Shown here in pieces: positions 24,501 through 36,122 of a DNA stretch of 64,000 nt (positions are counted from its first letter, which is position 1; each line of letters begins with the position of its first letter). The position numbers and the translations under genes were made by a program. Below the pieces are notes generated by a model, which was given only the letters and a program-made list of their open reading frames with translations, was not told where the DNA came from and did not search any database. Source of the DNA: Lunularia cruciata (taxonomy: Eukaryota > Streptophyta > Marchantiopsida > Lunulariales > Lunulariaceae); assembly GCA_948567375.1 (NCBI GenBank), contig OX419760.1:15004001-15068000 (forward strand). The letters run 5' to 3'.

Positions 24501-25248
24501 TCGGGACCCTCCTCACAATTACTGGCAGTGATCTCTGCCATCACTCTCGGGAAACTGAAATTCCAATTCCATGCTAAAAAGGTAATACGAAGTCTTACCA
24601 AGACTTTGATCCTAGCTACTACATCTACTCTTCGGATTGTGAAACCTCTCACTGCCAGCGCGTTGGCCACCTTCTTTGCCATGATTTGTTCTCTTGTTCT
24701 ACGCTGTTGGAAGATCAGACCTTCTCTTGGATGAGACACTCTAACTCCCTCAGGGTTCCGGAAAATTTCACTCTCGACAGGCTTCCGGACACGCATTACT
24801 GCAGGATGACTACTCAAAGGAATCGGAAATTTACTCAGAGTGTTCAAATTCCTCCTGCGCAGTCACAATTTTCTATTGCCCCGAATCGCTGTCATTCTTC
24901 AGTCAATTTCATCGATGATTTTCTCTCTTCTGCGTGCACTCCCAGTCACTGTCAAGATATGATTTTCCTGCCCCCACCGTTTCTTGAAATGTACTTTCTT
25001 GCCACGTATAGAGGTTGTTAAACGGTCTTTGTCTTTCCTACGTTTTCCAACCCAAAGACGGTGATCTTTGGACTATTCTCGGCGTACTCCTCTTCTGAGT
25101 ACCTCCATCCCCGGATCCAATGTCAGCTTCTTTGGCTTTCCTCCGAAGTTACTTCCGTCCAATCTTTGTCCGCAATTTGACTTTTCTGTGCTTACTTTGT
25201 CTCTTAAACACTACCAATCCTAAAAAAAATAAAAATGTGGGTACCACA
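21555..25248 (-). repeat. D1 5' LTR, 3.7 kb, with an internal ORF
   Basis: Minus strand begins TGTGGTACCCACA, then a T-rich run ending in TTAG, the long ORF (24796 to 22354), a TATA-like TATTTAAG near 22224-22234, and ends GGTTGTCACA before the PBS. The same ends bound D2 and D3, each with its own TSD. The ORF therefore lies in U3, upstream of the LTR promoter. 3694 bp is long for a plant gypsy LTR. Confidence 0.88.
22354..24796 (-). pseudogene. Long ORF inside the D1 LTR (unknown coiled-coil protein)
   Basis: About 814 codons from the ATG at 24796 (conserved in D3) to DEVDIGSG-stop. One frame holds from 24796 to about 22960 with four stops (near 24294, 23937, 23619, 23313), then one frameshift. 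The N-terminal third includes MAKKVANALAVRGFTIRR, LAWNWNFSFPRVMAEI and PHYFAPFAAHFYFGLNLL. The middle is acidic and Ser-rich (23621-23875). The C-terminal third is a strong coiled coil (22354-23221). I see no signal peptide, membrane segment, zinc finger or enzyme motif. I do not recognise the family. Its place near the 3' end of the element is where some plant gypsy elements carry env-like or accessory ORFs. Confidence 0.75.
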
Positions 25249-25507
25249 GTAAGCTAATCTAAGTGGGAAACTGCCCAAGAAGCTCCCTTCTAGAAGCCAC
25301 CTACTTGGCATGCAAGCTAAGCTAACCGGAAAGTTTCCCAAGAAACTTCCCCTTCAAAATTACTTGGCATACACATTACTCAATACTTGGAAGGTACTAA
25401 GAAGCTTCTTAGATGTTTTAGAATATTCCTATAATTCTGGGTTAATTTGACCTATTTGCTACTTTGTTAGTCTTGACTGACTTGTCTATATACTCCATAT
25501 TGTTACA
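25249..25507 (-). repeat. Partial LTR of the element I family
   Basis: Ends ctccatattgttaca as in both element I LTRs and contains about two units of the GGAAGCTTCC-type minisatellite (25262-25375). The left part is missing where D1 begins, so D1 inserted into it or a deletion joined them. Confidence 0.75.
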
Positions 25508-28500
25508 CAAACTATTGCATAGACTCAAAATCTTTAGTTAATATCATAACAAGGGAAGTCATGGAGACAATGGAGCTTAGGGGAATAACAAAGACTATAA
25601 CTCTCCTTTGAATGGTAGATGGGGGACAATATCATCCCTTTGGACTATGACAAAAGGTCCCTACACTCATTTACAAGTAGATATTCGTAGTTAATTACCT
25701 AATCATGGATTGGTACAATTCTATTTGTCATTATGAATCCCATGGGTGGTCAAGGCCAATATCATTACTTCTTAGTGGATAGGAGAACTAACATTAAAAA
25801 AAACCTAAACATTTGATACTTTTGATGCACCCAATAACACCAATTTCAAGGTTGGATTAGGAAGGAGAACCAATTTTTAACATTGATATATGGAGTCCTA
25901 TTCACATTGATTATGACAAAGAACTTGTAGATGCCATTGCTAATTGTTTGTTCATTGTGGAGGTATAGATGAGTTTCCTTACCATACCAAAATGCATGGG
26001 AGCTCCTCTCCCTACTAACCTCCTAATTGAGTTCTCACTTAGATCTCCAAAGCTGCAATAAGTTATTGATATTCTCACTTCCTTGATAGTTCCAAACTCT
26101 TGCTCTGATTGCTCAAAAACCAAATCCACTAATTCTTGCAACTCTACCTACCATTGACCTAAATTCCCCTTGCCTTACACAAAGGAGCATATTTGTGAAA
26201 TCTTGGCTATTTCTTGCTTCTACATTGAGGATGATAGTGGTTGCCAAGATGAGGAAACTAAGCCGGAATGTCTTCATCCTGACAGATCTCTTTCTAATAA
26301 CACCCTTATTCTATGCACAAAAGTCATTCTAACTTTTATGCTTCAAAAAAAATTTCCTACTAAACCAGTGAACAACCCTTCAATGCTCTTGTAGATAGAC
26401 CCAACTTCAATGCATGGATAGCCCTTATGGAAAATAACACCACCAAGTTCACCAAGTGAATGCTTAAGGAATAAGAACCCATCATAAAATTCCCAAAGAC
26501 ATGCTACATTGATTTTTCTTGGAAAAACCTCTCAAACAGCCCTCCAAACCTATTCCTCTTCAAATTAAAGTTGTAGACAAGTTCCAGGACCTAATGAAGG
26601 ACCAAAACATATGAAGATCAGCACCAACATACCATAAGAAGACCAACTTGCTTATCAAACTTATCAAGTTCCAAGACATGTTTGCCTATCACTATACACA
26701 ACTCTTAGGTGTTGATCCTCAAGAGTGTTAGAATTGTATTTTACTCCATCCAAATGCTACCCCAATTAGGTCCAAACCCAATTTACTCTCAAAAGGTGTG
26801 GAGTGACCTTGACAAGCTACTCAAATGCGGATCCATATATCCCATCGGGAAAATAGAGTGGGCTTCTCCACCTCTAGTAATCCCACAGAAGGACATGGGC
26901 AAGGTGCAGATCTATGTGGAATTTTGGAAATTAAATGCCCAAACCATCCTAGATCCCTTTCCAGTACCATTCATAGATATGTTGATGAGACAAGGTTGCT
27001 CATAGCCAATGCTTCTTGTTCATGGATGGATATTTTGGCTACAACTAGATTGTTATTCCCCGGAAGACTAGTACAAGACTACCTTTATAGAATAGAGCAA
27101 CTCATAGAGTAGAGCAACTCATAGAGTGGAGTACCTAGGCTTACCAAGTGATGCCCTTTGGATTACAAAATGCTCCTACAATCTTCCAATGCTACATGAA
27201 CTCTTTCCAACAAGTAAGAATAAAAATGGAACTAGACTTCAACAACATGTGTGTGCATAGTGCCCACACTAACCATGTTTGGGCACTCTAGATGGTCTTA
27301 TAAATTTGGAGGCAGGTGAGGATTTTCCTCAAAGATAAAAATGCTTATTTGTAGTCTTTTATGGCACCCTTCTTGGCCACCTTGTTTGTAGATCCCAAAA
27401 AGATCCAAATCATTCAAGCACTACCCACTCCAAAAAAATCCATGAGCTCCTTAATTTTTAGACTATAAAAATTATTGATGATACATCCGCATGCACAAAA
27501 AAATTGCTTCCATGGTATTGGCCTTATTGCACTCTACAATTGACTTGATTTGGTCAAACCAATGCACATAAGTGTTTGAAACCCTAACATGCAAGTTGGG
27601 TGTTGCTCCAATCTTAGGTGCACCAAATTGGGACTTGATCTTTCATGTCTTTGTTGACACCTCAAATATTGCTACAAGTGCAATCTTGCACAATATGATG
27701 AGAATTTTGGGAACATATGGCTATTATGCAAGCCAACAGCTCAAGTTGGCCAAATGAAATTAGTCTTCCATAGAGTGAGAATGCCTCAGGATGATCTTTG
27801 TAGTACAAATGTTCCATCACTACCTTATAGGGAATAGTTTTGTGTCCCATGTAGACCATGAAGCCCTCAAGTATCTTATCAATAAACCATGTTTTGTATG
27901 AAGACTAGCTCACTAGATGTTACTCTTGCGAGAATTCTCCTTTATGATAGAATATTGTCCCATGAAATCTTATGATAATGCAGATTTCCTCTTCCATATT
28001 CCAAGGCCTTACATATATTGCTCCTATTGCACAAACCTTGTAGATGTCCAATTGTTCTATGTCCATCATAGTGTGACTACCAATCATCCTAGATGATCCA
28101 AATTCATCATTACCTCTTTATAGGCCACGTGCCTTTTGATTTGCCAAAGGCTTAACACAAATTTTTTCACATGTTAGCCCTTCCTTTCACTATATTGCAA
28201 GAATAATTATGCTAAATGGGCATAGATAGGATCCTCTTGAGGTGCATAAGCCCAAAAGAAGTCCCAATAATACTGAAACCGTGCCACATTGATGACTCTA
28301 GAGTGCATTTCTCTAGTGAGACTACCACATGGAAGGCATACCTTGCTAGCTATTAGTGACCATATGTCTCTCAAGATGCCAATAGGTATGCTTTCATGTG
28401 TGATGCTTGTCAATGTGTGGGAAAGCCCTTATTCAAGTACCACATGCACCCCCAATCGGTCTTAGTCGCTCAACCATTTTAGAAATGAAGGTTCAATTTT

Positions 28501-29136
28501 GTAAGACTCGTCAATCCTGCAGCCCATAGAACAAGGCACCATTACATCATTTTTTAAGGTTGATCACATAAAAAAATGGGCTGAAGCTGAGTCCTTCATC
28601 AAACCTTCTGCCGTGGTCACCATTCAATTTCTACATAAGAATATTATCTCCAAAAAGTGTGATCTATTGTCCATGATTATACACAATGGATCACACTTCA
28701 TCAACAAAGATGTGCAAGACTTTACCATTGCTTATGAATTCAACACTATTTCTCTACTCCTTATCATCTACAAGCAAATAGTCAAGTCAAATGAGCAAAC
28801 AGTATTTTGCTAACTATCCTCAAGAAAATTGCAAATTTAAACCCAACTCATGATTATGACAACCAAAAAAGGATGATGAAAATGGCAAAAAACTAATTGG
28901 CACAGTATGGGCTTATCATACCATATTAAAGCTCATAATAGGCCTCATACCATTCTAACTTTTCCATGGGCAAGAGGCAATTTTTCCTGTTGAGTTCTTG
29001 ATCCTATTGCTCCAAATACATATGAGCACTTTGATTGGGACATCTCAATTTGAAGAGGAGGAGACCATGGAAGACCAAGTTTTTGCACTACACAACCTAA
29101 TGAAAAAATGTCTTTGGGAGTTATACACACAATATA
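25508..29136 (+). pseudogene. K: pol remnant of a non-chromodomain Ty3/gypsy element
   Basis: Order on the plus strand: protease-like region (25550-25800, weak); RT with DLDKLLKCGSIYPI, ASPPLVIPQKD and KLNAQTILDPFPVPFID (26800-26985) and QVMPFGLQNAPTIFQ (27145-27190); RNase H-like FHVFVDTSNIATSAIL (27640-27690); integrase core VDHIKKWAEAESFIKPSA then TIQFLHKNIISKKCD (28560-28660); integrase C-terminal part with GQEAIFPVEFLI (28970-29005). The RT and integrase style is that of plant Athila/Tat-like, non-chromodomain lineages. Stops and frameshifts are frequent. It continues at 44018 after D3. Confidence 0.8.
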
Positions 29137-29577
29137 TGTGGTGCTACATTTTTTGTTTTGTTTTGTTTTGTTAGCATTTGGAGAAGGAGTAAGCAAGAAA
29201 GCCAAATTACGGAAGGAAGAATGGACGGGAGTGTCTTTGGAGGACATCCGAAGAAGCCAAATTTGGATCCAATGATGGAAGTACTCATAAGAAGAAGTCC
29301 AAAGAGCATCATCTTTTGATTGGGAAGCAAAGGCTGATACAAATACCATCTAACAACCTTTGTACGTGGCAAGAAAGTACACTTCAAGAAACGGCGGAGG
29401 TAGAAGAAGCATGTCTTGATGGTGAGAGGACAGCAACACGTAGAAGAAGGAGGAATCAATTTTGAAATAGACTGAAGGATGACTGCAATTTGGGGTAATA
29501 TAAAATTGTGATTGCAAAGGGGAAAGTTGAATATGTCAAGTAGATTTCTTGTACCTCTGAGTAGTTGTCTTGCAGTA

Positions 29578-30736
29578 ATGCGTGTCAAGGAGCCAATTGA
29601 GAGTGAAATTTTCTGAAATCCATAAGGGGTTAGAGTGTCTTGTCTAGGAATAGTCTTCCAGTGCCGAAGAACAAGAGAGCAGATCATGGCAAAGAAGGTA
29701 AAAAATGCTCTGTCAATACAAAGTTTTGCAATTTGTAGGTTGGATGTCGTAGCAAGGATTGAAGTCTTGAATAGACTTTGTATGACTTTCTTAGCATGGA
29801 ACTGGAATTTTAGTTTCCCAGGAGTCATGGCAGAAATAGCTACCAATAATTATGAGGAAGGCCCTGAAGTCAAGTGGAAGAGAGGAAATCCGGCTTGATG
29901 GACTAAGTCGGATTGGAGGTTAGTGCTGGGGAAAGAAGCAGGAGAACCGACGGGGATCACCTTCTATCAGAAGTGTGATGCTGCAAAGGAGACGGCGGAC
30001 ATAGAAAATTTGTTCTTTGCTCCATGTACCACGAATGGTTACAAGGTGGAGTCCTATTAGGACCCAATTAAACAAATTATCATGGGGATGATAATGGCCA
30101 TGTTCAAACCGGAACAAACAACTTACGTGAACATGCAACATGCGGTCTTTTTCCACCCGATGTTTGCAAAAGTGAAGGTGAACCGAGCAAAGTGTTTCTA
30201 CCAATGAACGAGGCAGATGGTGGTCAATTGGAGGACAAGTTTGCCTCCACATTATTTTGCACCATTTGCATCACACTTCTATTTCGGGTTGAACTTGCTG
30301 ACAGCGGAGGAGAGGTGTCACATGGTGTTGCATTTCCATCTTGATTTGAGACGAGAAGTGGATAAAGAAGAGCAACAATACATAGCACACCTACAAGCTA
30401 GTGATGATCACCTTTTGAGGATGGGACAATGGAAGATGGAAGAAGTCACAAGCCCAAAGACAAAGAAGCGCAATAAACCCAAAGAAGTAAAGTCACCGCC
30501 AGCACAAAGGAAGACCCAAAGACTGGTTCTGCAGGGTAAGAAGGTGGTGAAAGAAGAACCGTCGGAAACTGAGTCTAAAGGGGAGACATAGTCTATAGGA
30601 GAGGACTCAAAAGAAGCTGAACTCACTTTACAAAATGAGGAATCAGGAAGCAAAAGTGAGGGGGAAGACGAGGTTCAACAATCGGTTGGGGAAGAAGAAG
30701 AGGATGAAGCTTGTCATGCAATGATTGATAGTGTAC
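29578..30736 (+). pseudogene. D3 LTR ORF, first part
   Basis: It begins at the same ATG position as D1 and keeps one frame to the element A insertion. Conserved blocks are MAKKVKNALSIQSFAICR, LAWNWNFSFPGVMAEI, KSDWRLVLGKEAGE, VVNWRTSLPPHYFAPFASHF, YFGLNLLTAEERC and an acidic Glu/Ser region. Stops occur near 29897, 30057 and 30589. Protein-level matches to D1 are clear although D1 and D3 are separate insertions. The product is unknown. Confidence 0.75.
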
Positions 30737-31429
30737 TGTGAGACGGCCTGTCTCTCACTCAGGATGAACCTCTGATGGCTATTATGGTAGCGCACCATGG
30801 ACTAAGAAGGCAAGGAACCCCAACTCCATCATACTCCTCCAAGACTAACACTCCAAGACTCAAGACATTGCTCACTAGAGAACTCAATGAGAGAGAGATA
30901 GTTGCAAATGAAAGGATGATGAGTACCTCCTCACCCCTTGCTTATATACTTGTGAAATAGTTACGTACCAAAGTTACTAATTACCATAGTAACTCAAGTT
31001 ACTAGACTAAAAGTCAAGTAAAGTCAAAAAGTAGAAAGGAATATCCATTCACATGGGCATATTCCCCTAAGCATGTGGTCTTATCTTGACCCAACCACTA
31101 AGTCAAGGATTCCTTCACATGGGCTATCCTTGGACTAAAGAAGAATCCAAAACAAAAAGGCTTGCGGGCCCAAGAGTTCTCAACTCTTTCCTCAAAGCCA
31201 AACACCTAGGAATAATACCAAGTCAACACACTAAAATCCAAAATAGTGGTGCTCATCTTTTCTACTTCCTCTAAAGTAAGGTCCACTCTATCTTAGCTAT
31301 GACTAACTTTAGCTAACCATGACTAATATAGAACCATCCTTTATCTCTATATAAATAATATCTCTTAAGTACTTGTAATACCAAGTTAAAATATCACAAT
31401 ACCACACACATGCACATATGGGTGTTACA
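30737..31429 (-). repeat. A 3' LTR
   Basis: 693 bp; minus strand TGTAACACCC...CAGGCCGTCTCACA. A minus-strand TATA box (TATATAAGC) is at about 30938-30947. Copies at 3510, 41342 and 63319. Confidence 0.9.
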
Positions 31430-31942
31430 TTTACCCCCGGACTAAGTTTTCACTTTGTCCTCAAAGTGAAGGTCTCTCTACCTTCTATGGTACATCTTCA
31501 ACTTATCATGGTTGATTCTATCAAAGTGTCTTCCTCCCAACTCCTTGAGATCATAGGTGTAATTGCCCCACACCTTCTCCACTATGAAAGGTCCAAAGTA
31601 CTTAGGCAAAAACTTCTTTTGCACTCTCTTGAATCGAATGTAATCAAACAACATTACCCAATCACCTTCTTTGAAAGGCTCCACCTTCTTCTTGCCTTGC
31701 TTCTTGTCATAGCTCTCCTTTTGTTTCCTTTGGGCTTGCTCCACTCAAACCATAGCAACTGCTCTTGCCTCTTCCAACTCCATGAGTTGATCTTTCCTTG
31801 ACTTCTCTGCATCACCTCCTTGTGCTTTCTTCAATCTCCTATGAATGCTTTGGAAGGTAGGAAGATCAAAGTGAATAGGTAAGGTAGACTCAATACCATA
31901 TACCAATTGAAATGGAGAATATCAAGAAATCAAGAAATCCTC
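31430..31942 (-). pseudogene. A integrase C-terminal region and polypurine tract
   Basis: On the minus strand, SPFQLVYGIESTLPI starts near 31917. A charged helix (QLMELEEARAVA) follows, then QKESYDKKQGKKKVEPFKEG and KKFLPKYFGPFIVEKVWG, typical of the integrase C-terminal GPF/Y module. It ends KLKMYHRR-stop near 31478. No chromodomain follows. The purine run GTCCGGGGGTAAA (31430-31442) just before the LTR is the polypurine tract. Upstream, the frame joins gag across the B site with a single TGA. Confidence 0.85.
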
Positions 31943-31947
31943 CATCC

Positions 31948-32692
31948 TGTAATACTCCGAGGACAAGAGAAGAGAGAAAACACAGATTGCACACTCAAAC
32001 ATTTGATGCCCCAAGGGAGCACCTTCTCTTTATTATATAGACAAAGAGGATCTCCTCCATGGAAGCTCCACCATAGGATTAGGGACACAGATAGGTGACA
32101 TGTCAGCAAGCTCCACCCTTGGATTACTTACTTGGATGGGTGACCTGTCTGGTCTAGGTCCTATCTGGTTGGTCAAACAAGCTTTGACCGGAGGGAATCT
32201 TTTAGGGAATCTTCCTGTAGGAATCTCAGAATCACGTGAGTAAGGTACCGTTGGAAAGCTCTCGACAAGACAAAGCAAAGGGTAGGGAAGGCCAGCCTTT
32301 CCTCTGTTGGGGGGGGGGGGGAAATCTGCACATTTTTGAGGCCTAATTCATCCGTTTAGGCCTCCGAAATTGCCTTCAAAGATTTCAGGCATATTTCGGT
32401 TCCTACTCTATTAGTAGAAGTCCCCTTTTGGTGATACCTCTTTCTGATCTGTTTAGTCCATCATGTGTAACATCCTTCCAGATGTTACCAAACCAATTCT
32501 CACCCTTAAATCATATGTCTAGCTATTGGTTCTAAGGTTCTCAAGTCTATTTCGGTTTCTGCCCTAGTAGTAGAAGTACTCTTTTGGTGATACTTCTATC
32601 TGATCTATTTTGACCATCATGTGTAACATCATTCTAGATGTTACCAAACCAAATTTCACATCTAGATCATAATGCTAACCCTTGTTATTACA
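31948..32692 (-). repeat. B 3' LTR
   Basis: Plus-strand ends TGTAATACTCC...TTGTTATTACA. It contains a G run (about 32308-32320) and a minus-strand TATA box TATATAATA near 32031-32040. Within the LTR two segments around 32430-32500 and 32570-32650 resemble each other (GATACYTCTWTCTGATCT and a TTCNAGATGTTACCAAACC block), a roughly 180-bp internal duplication seen in all family copies. Confidence 0.9.
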
Positions 32693-32708
32693 GACCTCCC
32701 TCCTTTTA
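32693..32708 (-). other. B polypurine tract
   Basis: Minus strand AAAAGGAGGGAGGTC immediately before the 3' LTR. Confidence 0.8.
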
Positions 32709-33149
32709 AGACGCAATGTCCTCGTTGTGCAATTGTTGCTCAAATGCTTGCACCAACACCGGTGCATGTGCCAAATTGGCAGCGGGTTCCCAAGTTGCTT
32801 CATAGAGGGGGTAACCTTTCCATTGTACTAGATATTCCACCCACGGATGGTGAGTACCACGCATGCGCTTTTGGAGAATCCGCTCCACTTCATATTCCTT
32901 TGTGCCATCAATGAGTATCGGACAAGGTCGAATGTCTTGTGTGGAAGGACCATGGCCTGATTGGGGAGCATATTTGTGTAGTAGGGAGACATGGAACACT
33001 AGATGGATCTTCATGTGTGGTGGTAGCTCAAGGTGATAGGCCATAGCGCCAATGCGACAAAGAATTGAGAAAGGTCTGAGCTTACGAGATCCAACTAATG
33101 TGAGGTTGGTTGTCGATAGCCACACTTGATCCCCAACATTGAACTCCAT
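32706..33149 (-). pseudogene. B integrase C-terminus with chromodomain
   Basis: 148 codons. It starts MEFNVGDQVWLSTTNL, followed by the GPF/Y module, in which five residues present in F (RFIGP region) are deleted. Then comes a chromodomain: YEVERILQKR, VEYLVQWKGYPLYEATWEPA, and a C-terminal helix ending near NEDIAS. Chromodomains of chromoviruses bind modified histone tails and steer integration into heterochromatin. The aromatic and WKGYP residues look intact. A frame break separates this ORF from the upstream integrase core. Confidence 0.88.
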
Positions 33150-33182
33150 GTGCCTCCGGTGTGCATCAGCATACTGCTTTTG

Positions 33183-34235
33183 TCAATTTTGCGCAATCTG
33201 TAACTTGTGCTTAGCGCTCTCCACACCTTGTTGGATTCTAGAAACAAATGTGTTGACTGCATCAACCTTGGTAGTCACTGGACGGATCTTCATCAAGCTA
33301 GAAGGTGTGAAGGGATGCTCACCATACTTGAGGAAGAACGGAGTGACCTGAGTGGACACATTCACTGAATTGTTGTAAGTGAATTCCACCAACGGTAATA
33401 GGGTGTGCCACCTCTCTTGCTCTTCTAAGGTGAAGCCGCGTAACATGTCTTCAATCATGCGATTCGCCCGCTCTGTTTGGCCATCTATTTGTGGGTGGTA
33501 AGCTGTGGACATGGCCAACTTGGTTTTGAAGAAACCAAAGAGTGTTCGCCAAAACAAACTGGTGAATTGGGTACTTCTATTGGTGATGAATACTCTAGAC
33601 AAGCCATGGTGAGCAAAGACTGCATCTAAGTATAGTTGAGCTAGTTGTGGAGCGGTCACCTCCTTAGTGGTAGGGCGTACATGAATCATTTTGCTGAGCC
33701 GGTCCACAAAGACCACAATGGAGTCAAACCCTGAGGTGGTCTTGGGTAATTCAGAGACGAGATCCATACTCACTTGTTCCCAACATTGGGTAGGAGTGGG
33801 GAGAGGTTGAAGGAGCCCTGCAGGAGCTTGATTAGAAGCTTTGTTCTGTTGACAAAGTAGGCAGCTACGCACATAGTCCATCACGTCGTTGCTCATCTTG
33901 GGCCAATAGTAATGGCACTTGACTGCATCCAAGGTCTTGTCCACTCTGGCATGAGCTGCAATGGCCGAATCATGACATTCCGCTAGGATGGTGGTGCGTA
34001 ATTCAAGGACATTTGGGATCCATAATCTGCTATCCCAAAAGGTGAGTCCTTGGGTGCTGGTGACGCCTTTGGACGATTGTGCTTCAACAATCTGTGGATC
34101 AGTTTTTGTAGCAGCTAGAATCTCTTGCCAGAATTCAGGGTTAATCTTAACCTCTGCCACCAAGTTGTTGGCCATTGGCATGCGGGTGAATGCATCTGCA
34201 AGTTGCTTCTTACCTTCCACGTAGGTGATTGTCAT
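33183..34235 (-). pseudogene. B integrase zinc domain and catalytic core
   Basis: 350 codons. A HHCC-type zinc domain (HDSAIAAHARVDKTLD ... CLLCQQNK) is followed by the DDE core: MDLVSELPK (first Asp), FITNRSTQFTSLFW where family members read ITDRGTQF (second Asp changed to Asn), and DGQTERANR (Glu). The PFFLKYGEHPFTPSS segment follows. The D-to-N change should abolish strand transfer, so this copy's integrase is inactive despite the long ORF. Confidence 0.9.
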
Positions 34236-34247
34236 GTTGAAGCGTTG

Positions 34248-34877
34248 TCACCACTCTGCCCACCGAATTTGGCAATGAGATAGATCCTTTTGCGTCTTGA
34301 GGTAGACTAGAGGTTTGTGGTTTGTCTCTACTACAAATGCCTTCTCGCCCAGGTAGTGCTTCCAATGCTTGGTTGCTAGAATGATAGCCAGCTCTTCTCG
34401 TTCTGTGGTGTGGTAGTTGCGTTCTGCTGGTAACAACTTTTGAGAGAAATATGCAATTGGATGCCATCCGTCATGCCACTCTTGTTGTAGGACTGCTCCT
34501 ATGGCTACGCCTGATGCATCTGTAGCCAACTTGATTGGACGTTTTGGGTCATACCACTTCAAGATTGGTGCATGTAGCAAGGCGGCCTTCAATTCTTGAA
34601 AGGCCAACTCTTGTGCAGTTCCCCATGTCCACTTCTTCCCCTTGCCAAGTAGTGCCGTTAAAGGTTGTGCAACCTTGGAGAAGTCCTTGACAAATCTACG
34701 ATAGAATCCCGTCAACCCCAAGAAGCTCTTAAGTTGAGTCTGATCTTCTGGAGCACTCCATTTTTGAATGACCTCTATTTTATCTATCAATACTTGAATG
34801 CCCTTTGCACTTACTCTATGCCCTAAGTAGTCTACTTCAGACTTGCCAAACTCACACTTTGAGATTTTGGCGTACAA
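34248..34877 (-). pseudogene. B RT C-terminal part and RNase H
   Basis: 209 codons. RT thumb: [19 protein letters not shown] and [19 protein letters not shown]. RNase [17 protein letters not shown] (first acidic), [12 protein letters not shown] (second), [12 protein letters not shown] where the usual Asp of TDHKPL is Asn. A TGA ends it at WAEW, where the family reads a further Trp (TGG to TGA). Confidence 0.88.
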
Positions 34878-34907
34878 TTGATTCTGTCTTAGAATCTGGA
34901 GGACCTC

Positions 34908-36122
34908 TCATAGATGTTGTTTGTGTTTTGTCATCGTGCTACTATATACTAAGATATCATCTAAGAAGATGATAACAGACTTATCCAAGTATGGACGAAA
35001 TATGTCATTCATTAGACTCATGAAAGTGGCAGGCGCATTGGTGAGGCCAAAAGGCATCACAAGATACTCAAAGTGGCCATACTTGGTTCGAAAGGCAGTT
35101 TTGTATACATCCTCCTCTGCAATTCGGATTTGATTGTAACCGCTCCGCAAGTCCAGTTTGGTGAAGTATCTCGCTCCATGGAGTTGATCAAACAAGTCAT
35201 CCATGCGAGGTAAGGGGTATTTGTTCTTCACTGTTTGCTGATTGAGACCCCGATAGTCAATGCACATGCGCATTGTACCATCCTTCTTCTTCACAAACAA
35301 GACAGGGGCCCCATATGATGATACGCTAGGTTGGATAAACCCTTTCTGTAGCATCTCCTCAATTTGAGTCTTACACTCCTCCAACTCATGAGGTGATAGG
35401 CGATATGGGGCCTTACAAGGAGGTGTCTTCCCCGAGAGTGTCTCTATTTTGTGATCTACTCGCCTTTTAGGTGGTAATCCTAAGGGTAGATCATCAAGAA
35501 AGACATCTTGAAACTCATCTACCACATCCTTCAATTTCTCCAAAATTTGTCCAATGAGTTGTGCACTCTGGACTTCTCTTATTAGACCCATAAAACATCT
35601 ATCGGTCTTACAGACAGTTGTTGTCCCTACGACATATAGAGGCAGTTTCTGCCTGTGTGATTTTTCTTTAACCCCAATGATTGACCATTGGTGGGTTCTC
35701 ACTACTTTCTTCCTCCAATCCACCATTGGGTTGTACTGCTCCATCCATGGCATGCCTAAAATTGCATCATAACGGGCTAACTGTATCACTCGCCACTCAA
35801 TTGCTTCCTGATATTCTCCTACAGAGAGGGTTATCCATTTAGGTAATGATTCAATCCCCTCTGTTTGCCCATTTGGTAACTCTACTTCTTCACTTCCATC
35901 TCTCTCTAGATCCATTCCCAATCTTATTGCGACAGAGCGAGACAAGAAATTCTCTGTTGCTCCTGGATCTATTAATACTCTCACTTGATTACCTTCTAGG
36001 ATTCCATTCACAACAATCAATTGAGAGGTTGCCTTTTGGGCTCTTTGCGCATTATTCTTCTTCCTTCCCTTGCTTCTTTGCTTCCTTATTGAGCCTGTAA
36101 GGCCGCGAGGTACATTTACTGG
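34908..36122 (-). pseudogene. B protease and RT palm/fingers
   Basis: The long ORF runs 36020-34908 and opens further upstream, to about 36122, in the -1 frame relative to gag. Protease: [17 protein letters not shown], with DPG where D-[ST]-G is usual. [72 protein letters not shown] and catalytic FLDDILVYS. It ends at a TGA after KHKQHL, where F keeps CGA. A polyprotein with F-type continuity is inferred. Confidence 0.92.

Larger units (their letters stand above)
19860..25248 (-). mobile_element. D1: 5' half of a family D retrotransposon
   Basis: On the minus strand the order is a 3694-bp LTR (25248 to 21555), a tRNA-Asp-like PBS, then gag to about 19900, where the element stops without protease, RT or 3' LTR. 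The outer LTR edge abuts an element I-type LTR fragment (25249-25507), whereas the gag end abuts J/K sequence. No TSD can be found, and a deletion has removed the rest. Confidence 0.8.

Noticed and set aside
22354-24796. Envelope glycoprotein
   Set aside because: No signal peptide, hydrophobic membrane helix or Cys-rich ectodomain can be seen; the protein is charged and coiled-coil.
16285-25248. Two tandem family D elements sharing one LTR
   Set aside because: My first reading took the long ORF as internal sequence before a 3' LTR. The TSDs of D2 (ttgtg) and D3 (atata) enclose the ORF together with the supposed LTR, so the ORF is inside the LTR.
9470-34470. J and K as one giant element (J LTR as 5' LTR, K ORF in a 3' LTR)
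   Set aside because: Order and strand would fit, but I could not see matching LTR sequence at the two ends, so they are kept as separate remnants.
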